Shown: positions 1 to 9,890 of the stretch, in pieces | Numbering within the stretch: the first letter of the stretch is position 1 | Layout: every line of letters begins with the position of its first letter | Origin: Phocoena phocoena | Taxonomy: Eukaryota > Chordata > Mammalia > Artiodactyla > Phocoenidae | Direction of reading: 5' to 3' | DNA: 64,000 nucleotides | Assembly (NCBI RefSeq): GCF_963924675.1 | Contig: NC_089220.1 | Coordinates: forward strand, 116,142,697 to 116,206,696 | The notes under the pieces: model-generated | The model's input: the letters and a program-made list of their open reading frames with translations, nothing else | Databases searched by the model: none | What the model was told of the DNA's origin: nothing | Position numbers and translations under genes: made by a program

Positions 1-29
1 TACTGTTGTGAGTCACTGAGTCTGTTCTT

Positions 30-380
30 TTTGACTGGGGTATGCCACTGTCATTCATTCGTGCTCCTGTTGGGCATTTAAGTGGTTTCCAGGTCCTCAC
101 TATTACGAACAACCGTGTTGCAAACATTCTAGTACATGTCCGCCTCGGGGGGCAGGATATTCTTTGGAGTATATGCTTGAGAGCAGAACGGCTGCATTGC
201 AAGCATGTGAATATTCAAATGCAGGAAGTAATGTCCAACCATTTTCCAAAGTGGTGCCATCAGTTTTCAGCCCCACTAGCAAGCTGTGAGCATTCTAGTT
301 GCTCTATATCCTCACCAACACTTGCTATGGTCACATTTTAAATTTTTGATGAGCAATTTGGTGGAAAACGGTACCTATTA
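30..380 (-). repeat. Old L1 3'-region fragment
   Basis: Read on the minus strand it resembles the 3' part of mammalian L1 (the accepting 'CCAACACTTG...' and 'GTTGGGCATTTAAGTGG' stretches are typical of reversed L1 copies). It is strongly diverged, so it is an old element. Confidence 0.5.
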
Positions 381-454
381 CATTTAAATACACTGATTTG
401 TTCATGTTTCTCACTGTTCCTTTAGGCTATAAGGGACTCACAGTGGCAGGGCCC

Positions 455-545
455 TGCCCTACTTGTGACTCAGAACCCGGCACAAGGACTGGTACATAGT
501 AGGCACTCAGTAAAATGGGACTTAATGAATGAACCAGTAAATGAG
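455..545 (+). repeat. MIR/L2 3'-end fragment
   Basis: It contains a diverged form of the 'tggtacatagtaggcactcag' end followed by AATGAATGAA, the usual 3' end of MIR and L2 elements. Confidence 0.55.
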
Positions 546-795
546 GGCTTTTCAAGGTCTTTAATTACTCAGTAAGATCTTCTGCCTGACCATGTCGCTG
601 AGGGTTGACAGGGCAGTTCACCACCCCCATCATCTGTTTTACGGAGGCAGGAAGATGACAGGGATTTGTCTAGAGGCCCCAGCTAGAAAGAAAAGGCAGG
701 GCACGCATGGCCCCAGCCCCTTACCCCCAGCCTCTGCCCTCCCCACAGCTGCCCATCATCTCCCTCCAGCCCCTGGGAGATGGCCCAAGACTCAC

Positions 796-951
796 TTCAA
801 CAGGACCCCGATGGGTTTCTCGTAATACTGGTGATAGGCAACCCAGGGTGGGATGTTGTATCGTTCTGGGTTGGGTCCCTCGAACTTAAAGAGAAGGGCC
901 ACATCTTCAGGGTCGATGATATAAACTGACTCCAAATTGCCGAGCTTCTCT
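796..951 (-). CDS. CYP11A1: CYP11A1 exon 2 (cholesterol side-chain cleavage P450, partial gene)
   Basis: Second coding exon of the mitochondrial P450 that converts cholesterol to pregnenolone with electrons from adrenodoxin, the first committed step of steroid synthesis. It encodes about 52 residues following exon 1, including the run [20 protein letters not shown] and the motif [10 protein letters not shown], which match mammalian CYP11A1 between the leader and the B helix. The acceptor is CTCCAG before 951 and the donor is GTGAGT after 796. An AG left from exon 1 plus the first A give Arg, keeping frame. The exon ends in phase 2. No stop or frameshift is seen. The heme-binding region and later exons lie outside the window to the left. 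The near-perfect family match and correct splice sites make this secure. Confidence 0.96.
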
Positions 952-1029
952 CTGGAGGGGCAGAGAAGGGGTGCTCTGATGTAAGGTTTGAGGAGAGCCA
1001 CGCACACCCTGGGCAATCAGGACCAGTTC

Positions 1030-1225
1030 TCGGCTCGTCTGTAACCACCTTGTGGCTGACAGCGCAGAGCAGACAGGCCTGGGAGTGGATTCCGTTCCAC
1101 AACCTCCTCGCTGTGTGACCGAAGTCTCTTACCCTCTCTGAGTCTCAGTTTCCTCAGTGGAGATAAATGCAGTACCTGTCTTACAGGATCGCTGAAGGAT
1201 AAGATGATATGAAGTCTAGGGGTGT
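1030..1225 (+). repeat. MIR SINE
   Basis: The core 'GAGTCTCAGTTTCCTCAGTG' and the following stretch ending GATAAGATGATAT follow the MIR consensus in forward orientation. Confidence 0.7.
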
Positions 1226-1767
1226 GATACCCGTGAGACATTCTATAAGTGACAGCTTTGTGCTTCTCTGATCATCACAGTGGCTCCTGCCTACCTCAGC
1301 ACATCCCCAAGACTTACCCAGGGCCTTCTATGGACCATCAAGTCCTCCATGTTCATTCTTCCTTTGTGTCCACACTCTCAGCACCCTCCACCCTCTCACC
1401 CAGGCAGAGCTCAGAAACATGGCACATTCGTGGCAGTTTGGAGTGACCCTGTAGTGAAGTGACTCCATTCAGCTTGTCAGGTAAGCCAGGCACCGGGCCA
1501 GGCAACCCCTTCTAGGCTCTAGGATTGAAGTTCTGGGAGTGGCTGCCCTGCCCCCTGGAATCAGATGTCCAGCAAAATACCTTGTCGCTATTAAAATAAA
1601 ACTACAGTAAAACGTGAGCCCCAGGGTATAAATATACCTCAGAGCACTTTGCAGAGAGTATTAAAGCACAGCTATTGTGAAACAACAGAAAATTCTAATT
1701 CTCACTTGCATCTGCCTTTTGCATAAGAAAGTTAATTCAAGATACCCTTTAAAAAAAAAAAAAAGGT

Positions 1768-2123
1768 CATGAAGAACCTAGGGACAAGATGGGAATAAAG
1801 ACGCAGACCTACTAGAGACCGCACTTGAGGACATGAGGAGGGGGAAGCGTAAGCTGGGACAAAGTTAGAGAGTGGTAGTATATATATGGACATATATACA
1901 CTACCAAACGTAAAATAGATAGCTAGTGGAAAGCAGCCGCATAGCACAGGGAGATCAGCTCGGTGCTTTGTGACCACCTAGAGGGGTGGGAGGGAGGGAG
2001 ACGCAAGAGGGAAGAGATATGGGGATATATGTATATGTATAACTGATTTACTTTGATATAAAGCAGAAACTAACACACCATTGTAAAGCAATTATACTCC
2101 AATAAAAATGTTAAGAAAAAAAA
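1768..2123 (+). mobile_element. 5'-truncated L1, 3' UTR only
   Basis: It ends in the cetartiodactyl L1 tail, with 'AACACACCATTGTAAAGC' and a CAATAAAAATGTTAAG poly(A) signal followed by A's. The same tail recurs at 42740-42860. Only the 3' UTR is present, so it cannot be active. Confidence 0.8.
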
Positions 2124-2445
2124 GGAATTAAATATATTTATAAATTATGTTCTTAGAGTAAAATAGCAAAATAAAAGATACTTATTTCTAAAGAAAAAGA
2201 AAAAAGACACACTTTAAGGTAAAGTATCATGTAACATACAGGTATAAGCCAAACTCTCATTCTTTCTCTCTCTCCCCTCCCTGCCCTCTCTTCCTCCCTC
2301 TTCCTGGAGAAAGGAGAGGGAGGGGGAAGGGGGAAGGGAAGGATGGGGAGATGGAAAGAGCACTGCTTTAACCACTGACCCATAGAGCCTGAGCCTACCT
2401 TCCCCAAGTCTCCTTGGTGAGCCATGGCCTCCTTTGTTTTGTTTT

Positions 2446-2535
2446 GTTTTTGAATTTTAATTTTATTTTTTATACAGCAGGTTCTTATTAGTTATCTATT
2501 TTATACATATTAGTGTACATATGTCAATCCACGGC
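2446..2535 (-). repeat. L1 3' UTR scrap, inverted
   Basis: The reverse complement reads like the L1 segment around 'AATAGATAACTAATAAGAAC', the part just upstream of the tail seen in the copy at 1768-2123. Confidence 0.6.
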
Positions 2536-2629
2536 CTCCTAGAAAATCCTCTCAGTGTTTTCCCAGCTGCCACATGGCCTCAAACCACTGACTCCATTAA
2601 AAAAAAAAAAAAGCTAAGCAAAGTCCTTG

Positions 2630-3010
2630 AACTGCTATTGTTATTATCAATTCCACCTCTGGGAATCTAGCCCAAGGCAGCTATCTGACATCAGACAATG
2701 ATGCCTGAGGGATGAGAATGTTCATAGCAAAAGAATGGAAAAGGATGTCTAATAGCAAAAAAAAAAAAAAAAACCTAGAGTGGACTAAATGTCCACTTTA
2801 AAGAACTGGCTAAAACAATATGCCTTATCCATGCTATGGACTACTATGCTGCCTTCTCAAATTATCTTAAAGTGAGAAAAGAGAAAAGACATCCTCCATA
2901 CATTGCTATAGGACAACGCCAAACAGTGTATAAATATAGTCACATTCTGAATGGAACATAAATATTATCAAAACTGAGATTGTATGATTTCAATTTTTCT
3001 AAATTGTTTG
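2630..3010 (+). repeat. Old L1 fragment (probable)
   Basis: AT-rich sequence resembling the diverged 3' non-coding part of old mammalian L1 ('GCCTTATCCATGCTATGGAC'). The family is not assigned. Confidence 0.4.
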
Positions 3011-3114
3011 ATAAAGAACAGGGACAGCCTTGTATTAAGGAAAAATCCACAAAACTTGTATTTTAAATTCCTCACGTTCATTTAGAAGTTTGTTATTTCA
3101 AGGCTCTAGTTAGA

Positions 3115-3300
3115 ATAGTGACACACTGAACTGTAAGTTAGACAATCAGGGTTCCAGCCTTGGCTTTGCCCTGATGAGCCGTGTGACATTGGTAAGACCC
3201 TTCTCCTCTCCAGGCCTCAGTTTCCCCATCTGTAAAGTGGGGATAATAGCACCAACTTTAAGGACATGTGCCAAGGCTCAGATGAAGGTGACTCAAGAAA
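3115..3300 (+). repeat. MIR SINE
   Basis: It contains GCCTCAGTTTCCCCATCTGT followed by AAAGTGGGGATAATAGCACC, the MIR core in forward orientation. Confidence 0.75.
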
Positions 3301-4084
3301 TAGAAAGGGGTTTTATAAAATAAAGGGCTCCTACAGGGACTAGGGGCAGGAAGGATGAGGCGGGGTGGAAGAAGGGGATAAGGAGAGAGCTCCATGAAGT
3401 GAGGTTGGGGATAGAGGCCTGGAAGGGAGAGAAAGAGACAGACAGACAGACAAGGAAGAGACACTCAGGAGCAGACTTCTCCCAAGCCTGACATTCAGCC
3501 TGGCGGTGGGGGGGGTGGGGGGGCAGCGCCCTGTCTCCAGCCAGCTACAAAAAAGGCACTTAAGACATCAAAAGGCATTGTGGGAGAGGGAGGAAGTGAC
3601 CCTGATGAGGAAGCAGCTGGTCCCCTACACAAACTAGCCTCCTCCCCCAACCTACCTATCCAACCAGCTAACATGTCCTACATGCCCTTTCCTCATCTCG
3701 ACCCTTTCACTTAAAGTAAAAGTAAAGTATTGTCCCTCCTGGTGTCCCCTCCCTGCCCTCAACCACCGCCTTCACCACCTCCCATCCCCCTCACCTATGC
3801 GCTCAGAAAAGAACCCAGGTGTGTCTTGTAGCCCACCCACCTTAGAAACTGGTGGACCAGAACAAGTGAGGCCTCCCACCAAGGGCAGCCCCCAGGCCCC
3901 ACCCCCATCCCAGGGCAAGAAGGTGGGGTACACAGTGGTCAAAAGACCGAAGGCCCTTCCTCCTGGCTGGAAGCTAGGCAGATGCTTGGGGAAGAGGGGC
4001 TCCAGCCAGGCCTAGTAGAAGGGACAAAATCAGCTGCTCCAGAGCTGCACAGGTCCAAGGGGCGAGGTCAGCGCCCCAGCAGGA

Positions 4085-4235
4085 CAGGGTTCTAGCTGAG
4101 TGACCAGGGCAAGAATCCTAACCTCTCTGAACTTCATTCTCTTCTGATAATAGGGATGATAAACTTACCTTGCAAGGTGTGCTGCGGATAACGGATGTAG
4201 GGAGGCATTTGTCAGGGCTTGTTCTCTTAGCATTC
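4085..4235 (+). repeat. MIR SINE, diverged
   Basis: A GTGACC...AACCTCTCTGAACTTCATT string, then TAATAGGGATGATAAACTTACC, follows the MIR core. Confidence 0.6.
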
Positions 4236-4467
4236 CCACCTCCCTAAAGTTTCAAAGGGTATAGGACCTGGGGACTGTTGAGGCCTCAGGGCTGGGAAGT
4301 GAACCCACTGTCTGGGAAGCCTTATCCCTTCTCCTGCCACCCCCAGGCAGGAAGAAATAAAGCCAGAGGTGAACAAGAGCCTGGAAGGGGAGGGCAGACC
4401 ATGCGAGGAGAGGGGAGCACAGCAGGGCTGCCCTATCCCACCAGCCCCCAGCCTCTGCCAGGCTTAC

Positions 4468-4736
4468 CTGTAAATGGGGCCATACTTCTGGAAGTTCTGG
4501 ACGTGGTGATAGTGGATTTTCTGTGAGCCCTTCTCCCTCCAGAAACGGTATAGGTTAAGCCAGCCATTGTCACCAGGGGTGGGGATCTCGTTGAAGGAGC
4601 GAGGGGTTTTAGTGGAGATGCCGGCTCCCTCTCCAGTGCCCACCCTGGGATGCCCCAGGCCCTCCCACGGGGTGCTCAGGAGGGGCTGGCAGCCTCTGAC
4701 CAGGACTGAGTGGAGGGGAAGCCCCCTGGCCAGCAT
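4468..4736 (-). CDS. CYP11A1: CYP11A1 exon 1: start codon, mitochondrial leader and N-terminus
   Basis: First coding exon, 89 codons plus two bases, from ATG at 4736 to donor AG|GTAAG after 4468. Residues 1-39 ([16 protein letters not shown]...) form a positively charged, acid-poor presequence that targets the inner mitochondrial membrane. Residue 40 starts the run ISTKTPRSF, where the mature bovine enzyme begins. Residues about 49-61 hold the conserved [13 protein letters not shown] segment and the exon closes with FQKYGPIYR, joining exon 2 in frame. I chose this ATG because it gives the expected leader length and lies about 50 bp below the TATA-predicted start. The reading frame stays open upstream but there passes through the promoter. 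Expression is expected in adrenal, gonad and placenta under SF-1 and cAMP. Confidence 0.97.
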
Positions 4737-4786
4737 GCTGCCCCTACAACTGCTCCTACTGCAGCAGGGCCTGACGAGGTGACTCT
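4737..4786 (-). other. CYP11A1: CYP11A1 5' UTR (predicted extent)
   Basis: The start site is inferred about 30 bp below the TATA box, near 4786, giving a leader of about 50 nt. No splice site is seen in it. Confidence 0.6.
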
Positions 4787-4810
4787 GGCCCTGGGCCCCT
4801 GGGGCCCAGC

Positions 4811-4833
4811 TTATAACCACCAGCTCAAGGTTA
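4811..4833 (-). promoter_or_regulatory. CYP11A1: CYP11A1 core promoter: TATA box and proximal SF-1 site
   Basis: On the minus strand TTATAA (4816-4811) lies about 75 bp above the ATG. The plus strand shows TCAAGGTTA at 4825-4833, an SF-1/NR5A1 site next to the TATA box. This SF-1-plus-TATA layout is the one known from the bovine and human genes, where SF-1 near -40 drives steroidogenic expression. Confidence 0.85.
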
Positions 4834-4854
4834 AGCGAGAAGCTGACAAAGCGG

Positions 4855-4902
4855 TCAGCCTCCCTCCTCCTCCCGCTGGCTCCAGCCCACATAGCCCCTC
4901 CC
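4855..4902 (-). promoter_or_regulatory. CYP11A1: CYP11A1 upstream GC boxes (Sp1-like)
   Basis: The minus strand is G-rich: GGGAGGGGC at 4902-4894 and a GGAGGAGGGAGG run near 4870-4858. With a start near 4786 the first lies near -110, where an Sp1 site is known in the bovine promoter. The assignment is by position and sequence only. Confidence 0.6.
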
Positions 4903-4979
4903 AGACTCGGGAACTGTAAAGAATGTTGTCCACCATTCCAGTTCTACAAAGATCAAGCCATTAGCCACTGCGGTCACCC

Positions 4980-5309
4980 ACCTGAGGGGAACCCCTCTGT
5001 GCACCCTGAGGGAGACTTCAGGATGAAGAAAAACAGGAAGCATTTGGATTATACTGGCCCCTAGAGAGTTAAGATGTATATCTAAGGAAAATTTTCCATG
5101 CCCCTGGATTCTTGCACCTTCCCCTACATAGAAAAGCACTAAAAGCATTAACTTGAGATGTCTGTTGATTGTGATTAGCGGTAATCTTTTCATGTTAGGC
5201 TACATGGTTTTTTTCCAGCAAAAAGTTCATATAAATCGTGGCTTCTCCCTTACTTCTCTGGAGCAGACCCCCAGAGCTATCTGAAAGGCTGTCTCCTAGG
5301 CGGTAGTCC
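4980..5309 (+). mobile_element. Old retroviral LTR, left part (split by a later provirus)
   Basis: Homologous by eye to the inverted copy at 14950-15415. Shared blocks include GGATTCTTGCA at about 5106 followed by AGAAAAGCA, and CAGAGCTATCTGA near 5271-5283. The left edge is uncertain by about 30 bp. The right edge is GTCC at 5306-5309, after which the provirus LTR starts. Its continuation is at 11839. It runs opposite to CYP11A1 and reaches within about 170 bp of the TATA box. Confidence 0.75.
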
Positions 5310-6054
5310 TGTAGGGTAGCAACACTTGCCACCCTAAAATGTCTCTTTGGGATGCAGATTATTTCAAGATGAAAACAATCAAGGCCCAAAGGACTTGGGA
5401 AGAGACTGACCTTCCCTTTAACCTCCTGAAGAAGAAGTTAGATAGAAGGCCTGTTTCAGGAATCACCAGAGACATCGGCAAAGAATGTGGACTAAGTGTG
5501 GTGAGGGAAATTCTTAGAGACCAGAGACCACTCTGCATCCCATAATCTCTGCATGGCCAGCAAACATTTATTTACCAAACATTTGCTTTCCCATCTCCAC
5601 GTCCCTTCAAAGTCCTAAACCCCTACCTCTGGCATCCTCTTTTGTCTCCAGTTGAAGATGGTGCTTTAGGTGACATTTTCAGCTATTTTGGCGAGTTAGT
5701 TTTTCTGAGTCTCTCCCGTGTATGTGTGTTTTCTTTTTTTAAAGATTTATTTATTTTGGATATGGACCAATTTTAAAGTCTTTATTGAATTTGTTACAAT
5801 ATTGCTTCCATTTTATGTTTTGGTTTTTTGGCCACGAGGCATGTGGGATCTTAGCTCCCCAACCAGGGATCGAACCTGCAGCCCCTGCACTGGAAGGCGA
5901 AGTCCTAACCACTAGACCACCAGGGAAGTCCCTAGATGTGTTACTAAATTTTGTTTTATTTTCTTCTGATGAGACATCAGTCTCATGTCAATTTCACTCT
6001 TAGACCAGCCAGAAGAACCTAGAAGGGTAGAGGAAAATGTCTTCCTCCCCAACA
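5310..6054 (+). mobile_element. Provirus 5' LTR
   Basis: It starts TGTAGGG and ends AACA, and matches the 3' LTR at 11310-11834 along its length at roughly nine in ten positions by eye. A SINE at about 5728-5934 interrupts it; without that it is close to the 525 bp of its partner. A primer-binding site follows two bases later. Confidence 0.85.
5728..5934 (-). mobile_element. CHR-type SINE inside the 5' LTR
   Basis: The head (reverse of GGGACTTCCCTGGTGGTCTA) is at the right end and the T-rich tail at the left. The LTR motif ATGTGT is found on both sides (5722-5727 and 5935-5940), consistent with a short target duplication. Confidence 0.8.
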
Positions 6055-6056
6055 GG

Positions 6057-6074
6057 TGGCAACGAGGGTGGGAT
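6057..6074 (+). promoter_or_regulatory. Retroviral primer-binding site, tRNA-Ser type
   Basis: TGGCAACGAGGGTGGGAT lies two bases after the 5' LTR. It matches the complement of the 3' end of mammalian tRNA-Ser (GCT-type) with one difference, a G to A at a former CpG. The position and length are those of a primer-binding site. Confidence 0.7.
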
Positions 6075-6703
6075 GCAACTTTACTGGCTGGACACTACTC
6101 ACTCCAAAGCTGCTACAGTTAAGAGACCCTGGGATAACTGACAAAAGGCCCCAGAATGTAAGAATTCTTACTATGTCAGTCTCCTGGATCCTGGATCTCT
6201 GCCTTCAGGGTCTGTTGGAAATGAGACTGGTGAGTTTTTTCTCTTTTCTAAAATAGATTAGCTGGAGAAAATATCTGTGGGCAGCTCCTTGGATTGGGTA
6301 ACTCTTGGTTTGAAATTTGGCAGGGTACCCTTGCTTTGTTGATTCTTCTACTCCCAGAAATGGTCACTGTTTTCCTTTGTCGCTGTTTCTGCTGTCCTTT
6401 CTCATAAGGAGGAAAACCATTCAAATGATTAGGTTTTCCCTTCATCTTGTTCTATGTCTTGAGAGCTTGGTTTGTAAACCAGTGAGAATAGTCTCTCTGG
6501 TCTCTGCCACCTGGAAGGTGCACACATCGGTGTGCATTTGGCAGCCTGTTGAATAGACAGGGATTCCTAGCAGTCTCTTTGTCCAGCCATGCCAGCTCTC
6601 AGGGGAGTTTATCATATAGGGTCCCAGTCCATATGGGGGCCTTTGTCATCTCAACCCTCATTGCTTTATTAGTAATGTGACAAAGGTCTTTAATTTCTTA
6701 GAC

Positions 6704-6709
<6 letters not shown>

Positions 6710-6739
<30 letters not shown>

Positions 6740-6930
6740 GGTACGCGGGCCCCTCACTGTTGTGGCCTCTCCCATTGCGGAGCACAGGCTCCGGACGCGC
6801 AGGCTCAGCGGCCATGGCTCACGGGCCCAGCCGCTCCGCGGCATGTGGGATCTTCCTGGACTGGGGCACGAACCCATGTCCCCTGCATCGGCAGGCATAC
6901 TCTCAACCACTGCACCACCAGGGAAGCCCT
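6710..6930 (-). mobile_element. CHR-type SINE, young subfamily
   Basis: A poly-T tail at the left is followed by the inverted SINE body. It is flanked by a perfect 13-bp repeat, CTTAGACTATTTT, at 6697-6709 and 6931-6943. Confidence 0.92.
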
Positions 6931-7335
6931 CTTAGACTATTTTGGAGACTAAACTTTCTGGATCTTGTGAGGGCTACATCCTTTACACTATCTTGTAGGG
7001 ATGCCTCTTACACCTTACTGGTTTGAGTCACTATTAGGACCCTACTTGGCAACGGCCGGACGATGGATCCTTTAAATTGGAAAAACGTCTAAATTGATAA
7101 AATCTTTTAGAGAGCTCTAATCATAAATAGCTATTTTATTGGTTCCTATGAAAAGAATAAACTAACTAACAACTAATTTTAAGAACTCCCTAATGAGAAA
7201 AAAACCCAAAACAAAACAGTTTGGGAAGCCTTATGGAGTTTGGTATCCCAGCTTCCCCTCATAGGGAACAAGGTGGAACTTTTTAAAGGGTTATTTAAAA
7301 ATAAGGTAAATTTAAAAAATATTGAAAATAGTGGA

Positions 7336-7693
7336 GAGATTCCCTGGTGGCACAGTGATTAAGAATCTACCTGCCAACACAGGGGACACGGGTTCTATTC
7401 CTGGTCCGGGAAGATCCCACATATATGCTGCGGAGCAACTAAGTCCATGGGCCACAACTACTGAGCCTGCGCTCTAGAACATGTGAGCCACAACTACTGA
7501 GCCCACGTGCCACAACTACTGAAGCCCGTGTGCCTAGAGCCCATGCTCTGCAACAAGAGAAGCCACAACAATGAGAAGCCCATGCACCGCAACGTAGAGT
7601 AGCCCCTGCTCGCTGCAACTAGAGAAAGCCCGCGCACAGAAACGAAGACGGAACACAGCCAAAAATAAAAACAAATAAATAATTTTTAAAAAA
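7336..7693 (+). mobile_element. CHR-type SINE, long older subfamily
   Basis: Head TTCCCTGGTGGCACAGTG, body with several 'CACAACTACTGAG' units and an AAATAAAAAC-type tail. It is flanked by GAAAATAGTGGA (7324-7335) and GAAAGTAGTGGA (7694-7705). Confidence 0.88.
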
Positions 7694-8325
7694 GAAAGTA
7701 GTGGAATAAAGAGAAATCAGGAAGGGAAGAGTCACTGGACTCTTCCAGCAGAGTGGAAATCTTTAGATGGTTATTAAGAAATGGGATAAATAAAACAGAC
7801 ATTGATGGATTAAAACAAAGATTTTAATACAGCATTACCTAACGTTGGATGGGCCAAAGGGACCCCCTATTGATCCCCCCAAACATTAAAGGACCCCAAA
7901 CATGTCTACTCTATTTACCCCTACTTTAGAAAAATTTTAGAGGCTGGAAGAAAAAAAAATACACTGAAAAACCTGACCAGCAATCGCTTAGGGCAACAGT
8001 TAGACCAATTAATCAAGTTAAAGAGCCACAGAAGGCCCTGGGACCCTTTGCTCCCCACCTCAGTGGGGACCCAAAGCCTTTTAAACAGGAGTGGATAAAA
8101 CAGCCAGGGGATACAAGGAAAAAGTTCCTGGGACTCCTTGTGAAACCGAGTTTCCCTGCCAAGTTTATGATTAACCTCTCTACCCAAAATTTTATTCCCT
8201 TTCTTGTCCCATTCCTGTTTCCCTTAGGATTGAGGTGTATCAAAGAAAAAGGGAGATTAAAACTGAGCAGGACCCTGTAGGGCCTTCCCCATGACAAGAC
8301 CCCACTGTGTACCCCACTTCTTTTT

Positions 8326-9169
8326 TGTAGAAAAAACTTTAGTCTCCTAGACCTTCCCCAAGTTTCCAAGAGCAGGCAGAAGAAGTTAATAAGAGAAGTG
8401 AGGGAATGCAGAAACAAAGGAAAAGCAGTCGTCAATCAAGAAAAGTAATGGTAGCTTAAACAACAGTTCAGTGATAAAACAGAGTCCTAGTTCCTCCTCA
8501 AGGGCTATAGATAACAATCTGGTGCATATCTTAGAGTTGTCCTGCAGAAATTAAGACCACCCCACACCTGGTAAAGGATGGTGGAGCCCAGACTGGTTGG
8601 AACCAGAAGACTGGTGATAAAGATTCCTGAAATATCACCCTGCTACCTCACCAGCAGCCAATCAGAAGAAAGTCCACAAGCTGCAACCATCACCCCGAAA
8701 GTTGCCTTTAAAAACCCTTCCCTGGTGGTCCTGTGGTTAAGAATCCGCCTTCCAATGCAGGGGACGTGGGTTCGACCCCTGGTCGGGGAACTAAGATCTC
8801 ACATGCCGCAGGGCAACTAAGCCCGAGTGCCACAACTACTGAGCCCACACTCCACAAACTACAGAACAGAGCCTCCACTCTGGAGCCCCTGCACCACAAC
8901 TATAGAGCCCACGCGCCGCAATTAGAGAGCCTGTGCGCTGCAACGAAGATCCCATGTGCCGCAACTAAGACCCGATGCAGCCAAAAAAAAAAAAAAATAC
9001 CCTTCCCTGAAAGCCACAGGGGTGTTCAGGTGTTTTGAGCATAAGCTGTCCATTCTCATTGCTTAGTGCCCTGCAATAAACGCTGTACTTTCTTTCACCA
9101 CAACCCAATGTCAGTAAATTGGCTTTGCCGTGGAGTCGGGCAAGTGGACCCAAATTCGATTTGGTAGCA
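8326..9169 (+). mobile_element. Second LTR type, nested in the provirus
   Basis: It contains a poly(A) signal in GCAATAAACGCTGTACT (9073-9089) and ends GGTAGCA. The last ~100 bp match the solo LTR ending at 12603. The upstream part differs from that copy. The left boundary is a guess from a TGTAG start; no clean target duplication was found. A SINE at 8725-8998 interrupts it. Confidence 0.6.
8725..8998 (+). mobile_element. CHR-type SINE inside the second LTR
   Basis: The SINE has an A-rich tail ending at 8998. ACCCTTCCCTG occurs at 8714-8724 and 8999-9009, an 11-bp target duplication, part of which overlaps the SINE head. Confidence 0.88.
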
Positions 9170-9202
9170 GGGGTAGGATAAAGGCTTGCTGATGGGGTCC
9201 TA

Positions 9203-9418
9203 ATGGAGGCTATGGTTAAAGGTATAAGAATTAACAGAATTGGGATGAAAGTTTATAAGGAAATTGGTGTGTCTGAATGGGCTTTTTGTAATATGGTTGC
9301 ATCTCTTTTGCCTGATTGTACTGTGAAGATAGACATTGTGTCTCACTGGGGAATGCTTCCCCCACCTGGTATTTTAAGACAGGGCATAGAAATCCAACCT
9401 TCAGGCAATGTTAACTGA
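9203..9418 (+). pseudogene. Retroviral pol fragment (protease/reverse transcriptase junction-like)
   Basis: A 71-codon open frame in provirus orientation. Its middle contains LPDC, then DIVSHWG and a proline-rich turn, which resembles the link between retroviral protease and reverse transcriptase in endogenous retroviruses. The resemblance is from recognition only. There is no catalytic motif in the piece and no continuing frame on either side, so it is a dead remnant. Confidence 0.4.
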
Positions 9419-9653
9419 ACATGCTATAGAAACCGGCAGGGTTGCCTGAACCCACACAGTGTGAGGTAAAACCTGGGGACTAATATTCAGGTGCTAACAT
9501 GAGCAATAGTGAAAGATTTTTGCCTCTAGGGTGAACTGGTCTGGGGTTGACTTGTGCGCTTGGAAAGAGGGTCTTTGTTGAATGCCTCATGCAAACTTTT
9601 GAAGGCATGATACACTGAACCCTGAAGTTGTAGAACATAAAAATCCTTTGATT

Positions 9654-9656
<3 letters not shown>

Positions 9657-9699
<43 letters not shown>

Positions 9700-9890
9700 C
9701 GTTACGCGGACCTCTCACTGTTGTGGCCTCTCCCGTTGCGGGGCACAGGCTCCAGACGTGCAGGCTCAGCGGCCATGGCTCACGGGCCCAGCCGCTCTGC
9801 GGCATGTGGGATCTTCCCGGACCGGGACACGAACCCATGTCCCCTGCATCGGCAGGCGGACTCTCAACCACTGCGCCACCAGGGAAGCCC
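9657..9890 (-). mobile_element. CHR-type SINE, young subfamily
   Basis: An unusually long uninterrupted poly-T (about 40 bases) forms the tail, suggesting a recent insertion. The target repeat is TGATTTCT at 9649-9656 and 9891-9898. Confidence 0.92.

Larger units (their letters stand above)
1..795 (-). other. CYP11A1: CYP11A1 intron 2, 5' part only
   Basis: The donor at 795-790 reads GTGAGT on the minus strand. The rest of the intron runs off the left edge. It holds an old L1 fragment and a MIR, listed separately. The stretch 590-790 is GC-rich and unremarkable. Confidence 0.85.
952..4467 (-). other. CYP11A1: CYP11A1 intron 1
   Basis: It lies between donor GTAAG at 4467 and acceptor CTCCAG at 952, about 3.5 kb. 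It contains two MIRs near the ends, another in the middle, an L1 3' tail, an inverted L1 scrap and an older L1 fragment. The stretches 1226-1767 and 3301-4084 show no gene; a GACA repeat lies at 3436-3450, poly-A runs at about 1749-1765, 2599-2613 and 2757-2774, and a G-rich run at about 3505-3525. Confidence 0.9.

Noticed and set aside
4468..4892. An N-terminal extension of CYP11A1 starting at 4892
   Set aside because: The open frame continues upstream but includes the TATA box and SF-1 site, so it is not transcribed; the ATG at 4736 gives the family's leader.
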